64,000 bases of DNA from Vicinamibacterales bacterium. Lineage in GTDB: Bacteria > Acidobacteriota > Vicinamibacteria > Vicinamibacterales > 2-12-FULL-66-21. The stretch lies in contig DASXLB010000015.1 of the NCBI GenBank assembly GCA_036496585.1, forward strand, positions 1-64,000. The letters run 5' to 3'. The notes under the pieces were generated by a model. It did no database searches and had not been told where the DNA came from. It worked only from the letters and a program-made list of their open reading frames with translations. Positions 8,756 to 17,824 of the stretch are shown piece after piece (positions within the stretch are counted from its first letter, which is position 1; each line of letters begins with the position of its first letter). Position numbers and translations under genes: made by a program.

Positions 8756-9478
8756 TCACGTGGCCGCGAGCTCGTCGACGACAGACTTCACTGAACGACC
8801 GGACGTTTCGATCGTCCGATCGGCCGCCGCGTAGAGCGGCTCGCGCGCGCTCAGCAGCGCGCGCAGGTCCGCCATCGCCTGCGGATGATCCGCCATCGGA
8901 CGGCGATCCCCCTGGCGGACGACGCGGTTCCAGTGATCTTCCGGCGTCGCGCGGAGCCACACCGTCGCCGCTGCTCGCTTCAGCATGGCGAATGTCTCCG
9001 GCGCGGCGACGAGACCACCGCCAGTTGCCAGCACCATGTCGCGCGGCTCGGCGAGCAGGGCGGCCAGCGTGTTGTGCTCGAGGCGACGATAGTGCTGCTC
9101 CCCGTACAGCGAAAACAGTTCGGGGAGCGACATGTCCGCCGCCTTCTCGATCCGGCGATCGAGCTCGACGAAGCGGACGCGAAGACGGCGCGCCAGCTGC
9201 CGGCCGATCGTCGTCTTGCCGGCGCCGCGCAGGCCGAGCAGCGCCACGATGCGCGGCGGGGCCGCGGCGGCGGAGAGCAGGTCGGCGGCAGGCAGGTTCA
9301 GCGCCTCGGCCAGCTCCGCCAGGCGCTTGACCGAGATGTTCGCCTCGCCGGCTTCGAGCTGTACGAGAAAGCGTACCGACAGGCCCGACTGTTCTGCCAG
9401 CTCGCGCCGCGTCCAGCCGCGCCCGGCACGCGCCGCGCGCACGCGCCGGCCGAGTTCTTCCAGGATGTCGCCGCCCAT
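8756..9478 (-). CDS. boxR: BoxR/BzdR-type regulator: XRE helix-turn-helix fused to a shikimate-kinase-like domain
   Basis: A 240-residue protein. Residues 5-65 form an XRE-type helix-turn-helix; residues 75-240 form a shikimate-kinase-like domain with a P loop (GLRGAGKTT) and GGGLV. This two-domain layout is that of BzdR/BoxR, repressors of benzoyl-CoA degradation that sense benzoyl-CoA through the kinase-like domain. Its position divergent to boxC supports the call strongly. The ATG at 9478 is chosen because a longer frame would run through the shared AT-rich regulatory region. A true aroK is less likely because of the DNA-binding domain. Confidence 0.9.
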   Translation of the reverse strand: MGGDILEELGRRVRAARAGRGWTRRELAEQSGLSVRFLVQLEAGEANISVKRLAELAEALNLPAADLLSAAAAPPRIVALLGLRGAGKTTIGRQLARRLRVRFVELDRRIEKAADMSLPELFSLYGEQHYRRLEHNTLAALLAEPRDMVLATGGGLVAAPETFAMLKRAAATVWLRATPEDHWNRVVRQGDRRPMADHPQAMADLRALLSAREPLYAAADRTIETSGRSVKSVVDELAAT

Positions 9479-9485
9479 GCGATGT

Positions 9486-9528
9486 GTAGTATATATCACT
9501 AATTTTATAATACGGCGCACTATACTGC
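9486..9528. promoter_or_regulatory. boxR-boxC regulatory region
   Basis: AT-rich region between the divergent boxR and boxC genes. GTAGTATA (9486-9493) and TATACTGC (9521-9528) form an inverted repeat with one mismatch. CACTA occurs twice, at 9497 and 9518, 21 bp apart, i.e. two helical turns. The minus-strand TATACT inside it is a good -10 element for boxR, 9 nt before its ATG. The repeats are candidate BoxR binding sites. Confidence 0.5.
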
Positions 9529-9529
9529 C

Positions 9530-9559
9530 TTGACACTGCCGGAGCGCCGACGCTACGCT
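9530..9559 (+). promoter_or_regulatory. Candidate sigma70-type promoter of boxC
   Basis: A perfect TTGACA (-35, 9530-9535), an 18-nt spacer and TACGCT (-10, 9554-9559), 8 nt before the boxC ATG. The -35 abuts the inverted repeat assigned to BoxR, so a bound repressor would block polymerase. Confidence 0.5.
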
Positions 9560-9567
9560 GGACCGAG

Positions 9568-11229
<1,662 letters not shown>

Positions 11230-11230
11230 G

Positions 11231-11277
11231 TGACGAATTGCGAATGACGAAGGACGAATGGCACTCGTAATTCGTCA
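11231..11277. repeat. Short inverted repeat between boxC and boxB
   Basis: TGACGAATTGCG (11231-11242) and CGTAATTCGTCA (11266-11277) form an 11-of-12 inverted repeat. The core word, AATTCGTCATT or its complement, recurs with variation inside the gap (GAATGACGAAGGACGAATG). A related run lies at 48957-48987. Confidence 0.55.
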
Positions 11278-11294
11278 TTTACAGAGGGCTTCGA

Positions 11295-12713
11295 ATGATC
11301 TCAGCGGAGCGAATACCCAATAACGTCGGACTCTCGAGCAACAAGCGGCTGCAGCGCGCGCTCGAGCACTGGCAGCCGAAGTACATCCAGTGGTGGAAGG
11401 ACATGGGGCCGCAGGGCTTCCAGGACTACCACCAGGTATACGTCCGCACGGCGGTGAGCGTCGATCCGTCGGGCTGGGCGCACTTCGAATACGTCAAGCT
11501 GCCGGAGTACCGGTGGGGCATCTTCCTCGCCGATCCCGTTCACGATCGGCGCATCGGGTTCGGGGACTTCCTCGGGCAGCCGGTCTGGCACGAAGTGCCG
11601 GGCGAGTTCCGCAACCAGCTCCGGCGGCTCGTCGTCACGCAGGGAGACACGGAGCCGGCGAGCGTCGAGCAGCAGCGCTGGCTCGGACAGCGTTGCCCGA
11701 GCCTCTACGATCTGCGGAATCTCTTCCAGGTGAACGTCGAGGAAGGCCGCCACCTCTGGGCGATGGTCTACCTGCTGCACTCGTACTTCGGCCGCGACGG
11801 CCGCGACGAGGCGGAGGAGCTGCTCGAACGCCAGAGCGGCAACCGCGACAAGCCGCGCATCCTCGACGCGTTCAACGAGCCGATCGAGAACTGGCTCGAC
11901 TTCTTCATGTTCACGATGTTCACCGACCGCGACGGCAAGTCCCAGCTGCTCTCGCTGTCGGAAAGCTCGCTCGATCCGTTGGCGCGGACGACGCGGTTCA
12001 TGCTGACCGAGGAAGCGCACCACATGTTCGTCGGCGAGACCGGCATCGCCCGCATCCTCGAGCGCACCTGCCAGCTCACCAGGGAAGCCGGCTACTCGGG
12101 TGACGTCCGGCGGCTCGGCGGCATCGACCTCGGGATGCTGCAGAAGTTCATCAACCTCTGGTTCAGCCTCAGTCTCGACCTGCACGGCAACGAGATCTCG
12201 ACCAACGCTGCCGCCTACTTCGGCAACGGTCTCAAGGGCCGCGCCTACGAAGACAAATGGGACGACCACGCCGTCACCGAGGCGATGTACGAGCTCGAGA
12301 CGCTGCGGAACGGGCGGCTCGAGAAGGAGCACATCCCGATGCGGACGGCGATGAACGAGGTGCTGCGCGACTGGTACGTCGGCGACTGTCAGGCCGGCGT
12401 GACGCGCTGGAACAAGATCCTCGAACGGCACGGGTTCTCGGATCGCCTGCGCCTGCCCGACCGCAAGTTCAACCGCGGCATCGGCATGTTCTCGGCGCTG
12501 CACTTCGATCCCGAGGGGCATCAGCTGAGCGACGCCGACTGGGAGCGCCGCCGCTACGAGTGGCTGCCGTCGGTCCACGATCGCGAGTTCCTGCTCAGCA
12601 TCATGGCCGAGCCGATCTACGAGCCCGGCCGCTTCGCCAACTACATCGCGCCGCCGCAGCGCGGGATCAAGGGAGCGCCGCGCAATTTCGAGTACGTGCG
12701 CACCGAGGCTTGA
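11295..12713 (+). CDS. boxB: Benzoyl-CoA 2,3-epoxidase, diiron subunit
   Basis: A 472-residue diiron monooxygenase. Carboxylate/His ligands characteristic of BoxB are in place: E120, E150-x2-H153, D211 and E240-x2-H243. The enzyme epoxidises the ring of benzoyl-CoA with O2, receiving electrons from the reductase BoxA. It lies 65 nt after boxC with AGAGGG upstream of the ATG. No boxA gene is present in the window, so the electron donor must be encoded elsewhere or be another protein. Confidence 0.94.
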   Translation: MISAERIPNNVGLSSNKRLQRALEHWQPKYIQWWKDMGPQGFQDYHQVYVRTAVSVDPSGWAHFEYVKLPEYRWGIFLADPVHDRRIGFGDFLGQPVWHEVPGEFRNQLRRLVVTQGDTEPASVEQQRWLGQRCPSLYDLRNLFQVNVEEGRHLWAMVYLLHSYFGRDGRDEAEELLERQSGNRDKPRILDAFNEPIENWLDFFMFTMFTDRDGKSQLLSLSESSLDPLARTTRFMLTEEAHHMFVGETGIARILERTCQLTREAGYSGDVRRLGGIDLGMLQKFINLWFSLSLDLHGNEISTNAAAYFGNGLKGRAYEDKWDDHAVTEAMYELETLRNGRLEKEHIPMRTAMNEVLRDWYVGDCQAGVTRWNKILERHGFSDRLRLPDRKFNRGIGMFSALHFDPEGHQLSDADWERRRYEWLPSVHDREFLLSIMAEPIYEPGRFANYIAPPQRGIKGAPRNFEYVRTEA

Positions 12714-12747
12714 CATTGACGGCCGCTTCTCGGGAAAGTACGCACGC

Positions 12748-14196
12748 GTGACGGATCACAGGCAGCTGTTCATCGGCAACGAGTGGCGCGACGCCGCGGG
12801 CGGCGGCGTCTACGATGTGGTCAACCCGGCGACCGAAGAGGTGATCGCCAGCGTCGCCGCAGCCGGCCGGAGTGACGTCGACGCGGCGGTCGCCGCCGCG
12901 CGCACCGCGTTGGACGGCGCGTGGGGCGCGATGGCGGCCCGCGAGCGCGGCCGGCTGATCAGCCGCCTTGCCGACCGTCTCATGGAGCGCGCCGACGAGG
13001 TGGCGCGGCTCGAGACGCTGCACAACGGCAAGCCGATTTTCGAGTCGCGGCAGATCGAGATTCCGGCAGCGGCCGAATGTCTCGAGTACTACGCCGGCTG
13101 GGCCGACAAGGTGATGGGGGAGACGATCCCGGTCAAGGGAAACTATCTCACCTACACGCTGCGCGAGCCGCTCGGCGTCGTGGCGGCGATCGTCCCGTGG
13201 AACTTTCCTCTCCTGCTCGCGGCGTGGAAGCTCGGGCCGGCGCTGGCGTGCGGCAACACCGTGATTCTCAAGCCGGCCGCGGAAACGCCGCTGACGGCGC
13301 TGGCCCTCGCCGGCATCGCCGCCGAAGTCGGCCTGCCGCCCGGCGTGCTCAACGTCCTGACGGCGCCAGGCGCCGAGCTCGGCGAAGCGCTGGTCGAGCA
13401 CCCCGGCATCGACAAGGTGGCCTTCACCGGAGGCACCGCGACGGGGAAGAAGATCATGCGGGCGGCCGCCGACACGCTCAAGCGGATCACGCTCGAGCTC
13501 GGCGGCAAGTCGCCCAACATCGTGCTCGCCGACGCCGATCTCGATGCCGCGCTGCGCGGGGCGACGACGGGGATCTTCTACGGCAAGGGAGAGGTCTGCG
13601 CCGCCGGCTCGCGGCTGCTCGTCGATCGCGCCATCAAGGACCCGTTCATGGAGAAGCTGGCGGCGCGGGCCAGGAAGATGGTCGCCGGCGATCCGCTGGA
13701 TCCGAAAACGCGTTACGGCGCGCTCGCCTCGAAGCGACAGCTGGAGACCGTCCAGCGCTACGTCGACGTGGCGAAGCAGGAAGGGGCGGCGCTCGTCGCC
13801 GGCGGCGCGCGCACCGATATCGGCACCGGCAAGGGCTACTTCTTCCAGCCGACCGTCTTCGACAGGGTGACGCCCGAGATGACGATCGCCCGTGAGGAAA
13901 TCTTCGGGCCGGTGCTGGCCGCGATCGAGTTCGCGGACCTCGACGAGGCGATCGCCCTCGCCAACGACACGCCCTACGGCCTGGCCGCGGCGGTGTGGAC
14001 ACGCGACGTCAAGAAGGCCCACTACGTCGCGCGCAAGCTCCGGGCCGGCACGGTCTGGATCAACACCTACAACGTCTTCGACACGGCGGCCCCGTTCGGC
14101 GGCTACAAAGCGAGTGGTTTCGGCCGCGAGATGAGCGCCCACGCGCTCGAGCACTATACGCAGGTGAAGTCGGTGTGGGTGGATTTGAATATGTGA
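12748..14196 (+). CDS. NAD(P)-dependent aldehyde dehydrogenase, probable BoxD role
   Basis: A 482-residue aldehyde dehydrogenase. The conserved residues are Asn152 (PWNFP), Glu250 (LELGGKSP) and the catalytic Cys284 (GEVCAAGSR). It lies 34 nt after boxB. In the box pathway the next step is oxidation of 3,4-dehydroadipyl-CoA semialdehyde by BoxD. This protein looks like a standard betaine-aldehyde/hydroxymuconic-semialdehyde type ALDH rather than the typical BoxD, so the BoxD role rests on position. The start is a GTG. Confidence 0.85.
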   Translation: MTDHRQLFIGNEWRDAAGGGVYDVVNPATEEVIASVAAAGRSDVDAAVAAARTALDGAWGAMAARERGRLISRLADRLMERADEVARLETLHNGKPIFESRQIEIPAAAECLEYYAGWADKVMGETIPVKGNYLTYTLREPLGVVAAIVPWNFPLLLAAWKLGPALACGNTVILKPAAETPLTALALAGIAAEVGLPPGVLNVLTAPGAELGEALVEHPGIDKVAFTGGTATGKKIMRAAADTLKRITLELGGKSPNIVLADADLDAALRGATTGIFYGKGEVCAAGSRLLVDRAIKDPFMEKLAARARKMVAGDPLDPKTRYGALASKRQLETVQRYVDVAKQEGAALVAGGARTDIGTGKGYFFQPTVFDRVTPEMTIAREEIFGPVLAAIEFADLDEAIALANDTPYGLAAAVWTRDVKKAHYVARKLRAGTVWINTYNVFDTAAPFGGYKASGFGREMSAHALEHYTQVKSVWVDLNM

Positions 14197-14202
14197 TGTG
14201 CA

Positions 14203-14384
14203 GGGTGCAAAGGGTGCTAAAGGCGCCAATGGTGCTAACGGTGCTGGTGCTAAAGGTGCCAACGGTGCCGGTGCACCCTTGGCGCCCTTAGCACCCCCGG
14301 CACCAGCACCGTTAGCACCAGCACCCTTAGCACCTTTAGCACCAGCACCTTTAGCACCCTCGGCACCCTTTGCACCCTTAGCAC
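14203..14384. repeat. Foldback array of GGTGC words
   Basis: The gap between the aldehyde dehydrogenase and the amidohydrolase is filled by about 20 copies of a GGTGC-based word of 6 or 9 nt (for example GGTGCTAAA, GGTGCCAAC). Up to about 14272 the word is read as GGTGC; from there to 14384 as its complement GCACC (GCACCCTTA, GCACCTTTA). The whole could fold into a long imperfect hairpin. A similar word fills the gap at 37874-38070. Confidence 0.85.
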
Positions 14385-14391
14385 CGACACG

Positions 14392-15234
14392 ATGCAAATA
14401 ACCGATTCCCACATCCACATCCAACCGTTCCACCTCATGCCTCCGGCGATCGCGGAGACGTTCTGGAAGGGGAAGCACAACCGCGAGGAGTTGGAAGCCT
14501 ACACCACCGATCCGGGCCGGCTGCTGGCGCGCATGGACGCCGACGGCGTCGATCGCGTCGGGCTGATCAACTACGTCAGTCCCGACCTGATGGGGTTCGG
14601 TCCCGAGTCGAACGACTGGATGGCGCGCTACGCCTCGGCGGATCCTTCACGGCTGCTGGCGTTCGGATCGGTGAACCCGCGTTTCTCGAAGGACCCTGCC
14701 GGCGACACTGCGCGTGTCATCGAGCGCGGCGCCCGCGCGCTGAAAGTGCATCCGCCGCACATGCTGTTTCGCGCCAACGCCTACCAGGATTCTCTCCCCG
14801 GGCTGGCCGACGTCTACCGCGTCGCGCAGGACGCCCGCGTGCCCGTCACGATCCACACGGGGACGTCGATCTTCCCGGGCGCGCGCAGCCGTCTCGGCGA
14901 TCCGATGGACGTCGACGACGTGGCGATCGACTTTCCCAGGCTGACGATTCTGCTCGCGCATGGCGGGCGTCCCTTGTGGATGGACGCGGCGTTCTTTCTC
15001 GTCCGCCGTCACCCGAATGTCTACCTGGAGCTGTCGGGAGTCCCGCCGGCGAAGCTGCTCGACTACTTTCCGCGGCTGCAGGAAATCGCCGCCAAGACGA
15101 TCTGGGGCACCGACTGGCCGAGTCCCGGGGTTGCGTCCATGCGGACGAACGCCGATGCTTTTCTCGCCCTGCCGCTCCCTGATGCCGCGAAGGCGGCGAT
15201 CCTCGACGGGAATGCGCGACGGGTGTGGGCATGA
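14392..15234 (+). CDS. Amidohydrolase-2 family metal-dependent hydrolase/decarboxylase
   Basis: A 280-residue TIM-barrel hydrolase of the amidohydrolase-2 family. Metal-ligand motifs are DSHIH at the N terminus, a conserved His in HTGTS (about 155), LAHGG (about 187) and WGTDWPSPG (about 240). The family includes ACMS decarboxylase and several aromatic-acid decarboxylases and hydrolases. It lies between the box genes and a kynureninase-like gene, whose ATG overlaps its stop codon. Its substrate is unknown; a ring-cleavage product or CoA-free aromatic acid are possibilities by context only. Confidence 0.8.
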   Translation: MQITDSHIHIQPFHLMPPAIAETFWKGKHNREELEAYTTDPGRLLARMDADGVDRVGLINYVSPDLMGFGPESNDWMARYASADPSRLLAFGSVNPRFSKDPAGDTARVIERGARALKVHPPHMLFRANAYQDSLPGLADVYRVAQDARVPVTIHTGTSIFPGARSRLGDPMDVDDVAIDFPRLTILLAHGGRPLWMDAAFFLVRRHPNVYLELSGVPPAKLLDYFPRLQEIAAKTIWGTDWPSPGVASMRTNADAFLALPLPDAAKAAILDGNARRVWA

Positions 15235-16409
15235 CCGAGCGGCGCGGCCTCGAGACCGCCGGCGACATCAGCTACTGGCGATCGGAATTCCCGATCGTCG
15301 CCACCTGCACGTACCTGGTGAGCCACTCGCTGGGAGCGATGCCGAGAGGGGCCGCCGACCGCCTGCAGCAGTTCGCCGACCAATGGTCGACCCGGGGCGT
15401 GCGTGCGTGGCACGAGGGCTGGTGGGAGATCGGGCGCGTGACCGGCAACCTGCTGGCGCCGATCCTGGGGGCCGCGCCCGACACTATTTCGATGCACCAG
15501 AACGTGACCGTAGCGCACAGCCTCGTCGGCTCGTGCTTCTCGTTCGACGGCCGGCGCCGCAAGATCGTGATGAGCGATCTGGAATTCCCCTCGAATCACT
15601 ATCTCTTCGAGGGCTTCCGCCGCTACGGCGCCGAGATCGCCTACGTGCCGGCGCCCGATCCGATCCGCCTCGATCTGCAGCGCTTCCTCGACGCCATCGA
15701 CGATCGCACGCTGCTGGTGCCGCTGTCGCTCGTGCTCTTCAAGAGCGCCTGCATCACGGATGCGCGCGCCGTCATCGACAAGGCGCACCGGGTCGGCGCC
15801 CACGTCGTCCTCGACGTTTACCAGGGTGCCGGCGCCGTGCCGATCGCGCTCGAGGCGTGGGGCGCCGACTTCGCGGTGGGCGGCTCGGTGAAGTGGTTGT
15901 GCGGCGGTCCGGGCGCGGGCTACCTGTATGTAAGGCCCGATCTCGCTGCCACGCTGCGGCCGGCCTTCGTCGGCTGGGCGGCGCACGAGGCGCCATTTGA
16001 GTTCGCCACCGGCGCGATCCGCCATGCGCCCGCCCCAGAGCGATTCCAGAGCGGCACGCCCAACGTGCCGTCGCTCGTGTCGGCGCGAGCCGGCTACGAG
16101 ATCGTCGCGTCGATCGGGGTCGAGGCCATCCGCGCGCGCTCGCTCCGGCTGACCCGCCGCCTGATCGACGCGGCGCGAGCCGGCGGGTTCCGGCTCAACA
16201 CGCCCGACGCCGACCACGAGCGCGGAGGCTCCGTGGTCGTCGACGTCCCGGACGGCGCTGCGGTGGCCGACGCGCTGATCGGCCGTGGCATCATCGTCGA
16301 TCATCGTCCGGGCGCCGGCATCCGAATGGCGCCGCACTTCTACAACACAGAAGCGGAGATCGACCACGCCGTTGCCGCGCTGATCGAGCTATGCCCATCA
16401 CGCGTATAA
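15231..16409 (+). CDS. Class V aminotransferase-fold PLP enzyme, kynureninase-like
   Basis: A 392-residue PLP enzyme of fold type I. The PLP-nitrogen Asp is D195 (VVLDVYQ) and the Schiff-base Lys is K221 in GGSVKWLCGGPG, a sequence style typical of kynureninase-like members. The start is the ATG at 15231, which overlaps the stop of the amidohydrolase gene (ATGA). It overlaps the following dehydrogenase by 19 nt. A kynureninase would feed anthranilate into aromatic catabolism; desulfurase or lyase activity are alternatives. Confidence 0.75.
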   Translation: MTERRGLETAGDISYWRSEFPIVATCTYLVSHSLGAMPRGAADRLQQFADQWSTRGVRAWHEGWWEIGRVTGNLLAPILGAAPDTISMHQNVTVAHSLVGSCFSFDGRRRKIVMSDLEFPSNHYLFEGFRRYGAEIAYVPAPDPIRLDLQRFLDAIDDRTLLVPLSLVLFKSACITDARAVIDKAHRVGAHVVLDVYQGAGAVPIALEAWGADFAVGGSVKWLCGGPGAGYLYVRPDLAATLRPAFVGWAAHEAPFEFATGAIRHAPAPERFQSGTPNVPSLVSARAGYEIVASIGVEAIRARSLRLTRRLIDAARAGGFRLNTPDADHERGGSVVVDVPDGAAVADALIGRGIIVDHRPGAGIRMAPHFYNTEAEIDHAVAALIELCPSRV

Positions 16410-17239
16410 CCGTGGTCGGCGCCGGCACGATGGGCCACGGCATCGCCCACGCCGCGATCGCCGCGGGCTACGAGGTGCGGCTCTACGACGTGTCGCCGGC
16501 CGCCGTCGGGCAGGGGCAGGACGCGATCGCGCAGATCGCCGCCAGGGGCGTCGAGCTGGGCAAGACAGCGGCGGCCGATGCCGAGGGGATGCTGCGCCGG
16601 CTCTCGGTGACCACCGAGCTGGCCGAGGCGCTCGCCGGTACCGACATGGTGATCGAGGCGGCGCCGGAGCGGATCGATCTGAAGCTTCAGCTGTTCCGAC
16701 AGATCGAGACGCTCGCGCCGTCGGAGGCCGTGATCGCGACGAACACGTCAGCCCTCAGCATCACCGAGATGGCCGGGTCGATTGCGCGTCCGTCGCGAGT
16801 CGCCGGCATGCACTTCTTCAATCCGGTTTACAAGATGAAGCTCGTCGAGATCGTCCGCGCGCTCGAGACCGCGCCGGCCACGCTCGAGGCGATCGAGGCG
16901 GTGGCGCGGCGGATGGGCAAGGACACGGTGCTGGTTCGGGAAGCGCCCGGCTTCATCACCACCCGCGTCAACGCCAGCATCGGGAACGAAGCGTTCTTCA
17001 TGCTGATGGAGGGGGTGGCGTCGGCGCGCGATATCGACAAGGCGCTGAAGCTCGGGCTCAATCACCCGATGGGGCCGTTCGAGCTGGTCGATCTGGTCGG
17101 GCTCGACACACGCCTCAGCATTCTCGAGTATCTGCACAGGAGCCTGGGGGAGAAGTACCGTCCGTGCCCGCTGCTGTCGCAGTACGTGAAGGCCGGGCGG
17201 CTCGGCCGCAAGGTGGGGAAGGGCGTCTACGAATACTGA
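16391..17239 (+). CDS. 3-hydroxyacyl-CoA dehydrogenase
   Basis: A 282-residue protein of the 3-hydroxybutyryl-CoA dehydrogenase/PaaH size class. The Rossmann motif is GAGTMGHGIA at the N terminus; the catalytic His region is MHFFNPV (about residue 140) with the downstream NHPMGPFEL. In the lower box/phenylacetate route such an enzyme oxidises 3-hydroxyadipyl-CoA to 3-oxoadipyl-CoA. It overlaps the PLP-enzyme gene by 19 nt and closes the operon. A hairpin follows the stop codon. Confidence 0.9.
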   Translation: MPITRITVVGAGTMGHGIAHAAIAAGYEVRLYDVSPAAVGQGQDAIAQIAARGVELGKTAAADAEGMLRRLSVTTELAEALAGTDMVIEAAPERIDLKLQLFRQIETLAPSEAVIATNTSALSITEMAGSIARPSRVAGMHFFNPVYKMKLVEIVRALETAPATLEAIEAVARRMGKDTVLVREAPGFITTRVNASIGNEAFFMLMEGVASARDIDKALKLGLNHPMGPFELVDLVGLDTRLSILEYLHRSLGEKYRPCPLLSQYVKAGRLGRKVGKGVYEY

Positions 17240-17241
17240 TT

Positions 17242-17261
17242 GCCGGGCCTGAAGGCCCGGC
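17242..17261. terminator. Hairpin after the box operon
   Basis: GCCGGGCCT and AGGCCCGGC form a perfect 9-bp stem with a 2-nt spacer immediately after the dehydrogenase stop codon. There is no T run, so it may be a processing barrier or a dispersed GC-rich palindrome rather than an intrinsic terminator. Confidence 0.5.
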
Positions 17262-17324
17262 CGGTAACACGAGCCGCTACAACACGGGCCCGAAGACGAG
17301 ACGCTGTGCCTGGCAGGCCTGTCG

Positions 17325-17789
17325 CTACGACTTCTTGTAGGTCGCCTTGTTCGTTATCGGGCCGCCGCCCCCCTGGAAATCGGGGAACGTCGTCTCGACG
17401 ATCATCGTGCCGTCCGGTCCGGCCGAGACCACGCTCTTCACCTCGAAGGCCTGACCACCCATGTCGGATGCCGCGGTCAGCGTGAGTTTGTTGTCGTTCC
17501 AGGCCATCTTGGTGGTGCGGTCGATTGCGTTGCCCTGGAAATCGAGCGGACTGGAGCCGGGGGTGCCATCGAGTTTGTAGGTCGTCTTGAATTCGCCCAT
17601 CTGCCCGGTGGTGGTCACCGAAAGCAGCGTCGCGTCCTTCGCGACGACGATCTGACTCGCCGTGAACTGGTCGGCGGCCTCGCCTACGAGCTTCCACGTG
17701 CCGGTGAAATCCGGCTTGTCCTGGGCGGCCGCGGTTGTGGCGAGGACCAGAACCAGGAACGCCACGACGAACGAAAGCATGCGCTTCAT
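17325..17789 (-). CDS. Small secreted protein of unknown function
   Basis: A 154-residue protein with a clear signal peptide (MKRML, hydrophobic core, cleavage near AAAQD) and a beta-rich mature part starting FTGTWKL. That opening is common in acidobacterial secreted lipocalin-like proteins, but no named function follows. A GGGAG ribosome-binding site lies 8 nt before the ATG. It is the 3'-terminal gene after the PadR/ADOP pair, separated by about 35 nt. Confidence 0.7.
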   Translation of the reverse strand: MKRMLSFVVAFLVLVLATTAAAQDKPDFTGTWKLVGEAADQFTASQIVVAKDATLLSVTTTGQMGEFKTTYKLDGTPGSSPLDFQGNAIDRTTKMAWNDNKLTLTAASDMGGQAFEVKSVVSAGPDGTMIVETTFPDFQGGGGPITNKATYKKS

Positions 17790-17824
17790 GACGTCTCCCT
17801 TCAGACGAGAAACCTCATGATACG

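Noticed and set aside
8756..9478. Plain shikimate kinase (aroK)
   Set aside because: The N-terminal XRE domain and the position divergent to boxC identify a BoxR-type regulator.
14203..14384. CRISPR-like array
   Set aside because: The units are contiguous, short and variable, without unique spacers or cas genes. The same holds for the array at 37874-38070.
14198..14401. Collagen-like Gly-Ala-Lys/Ala-Pro-Leu open frames on both strands
   Set aside because: They are direct translations of the GGTGC repeat array, with no ribosome-binding site and no independent protein-like sequence.
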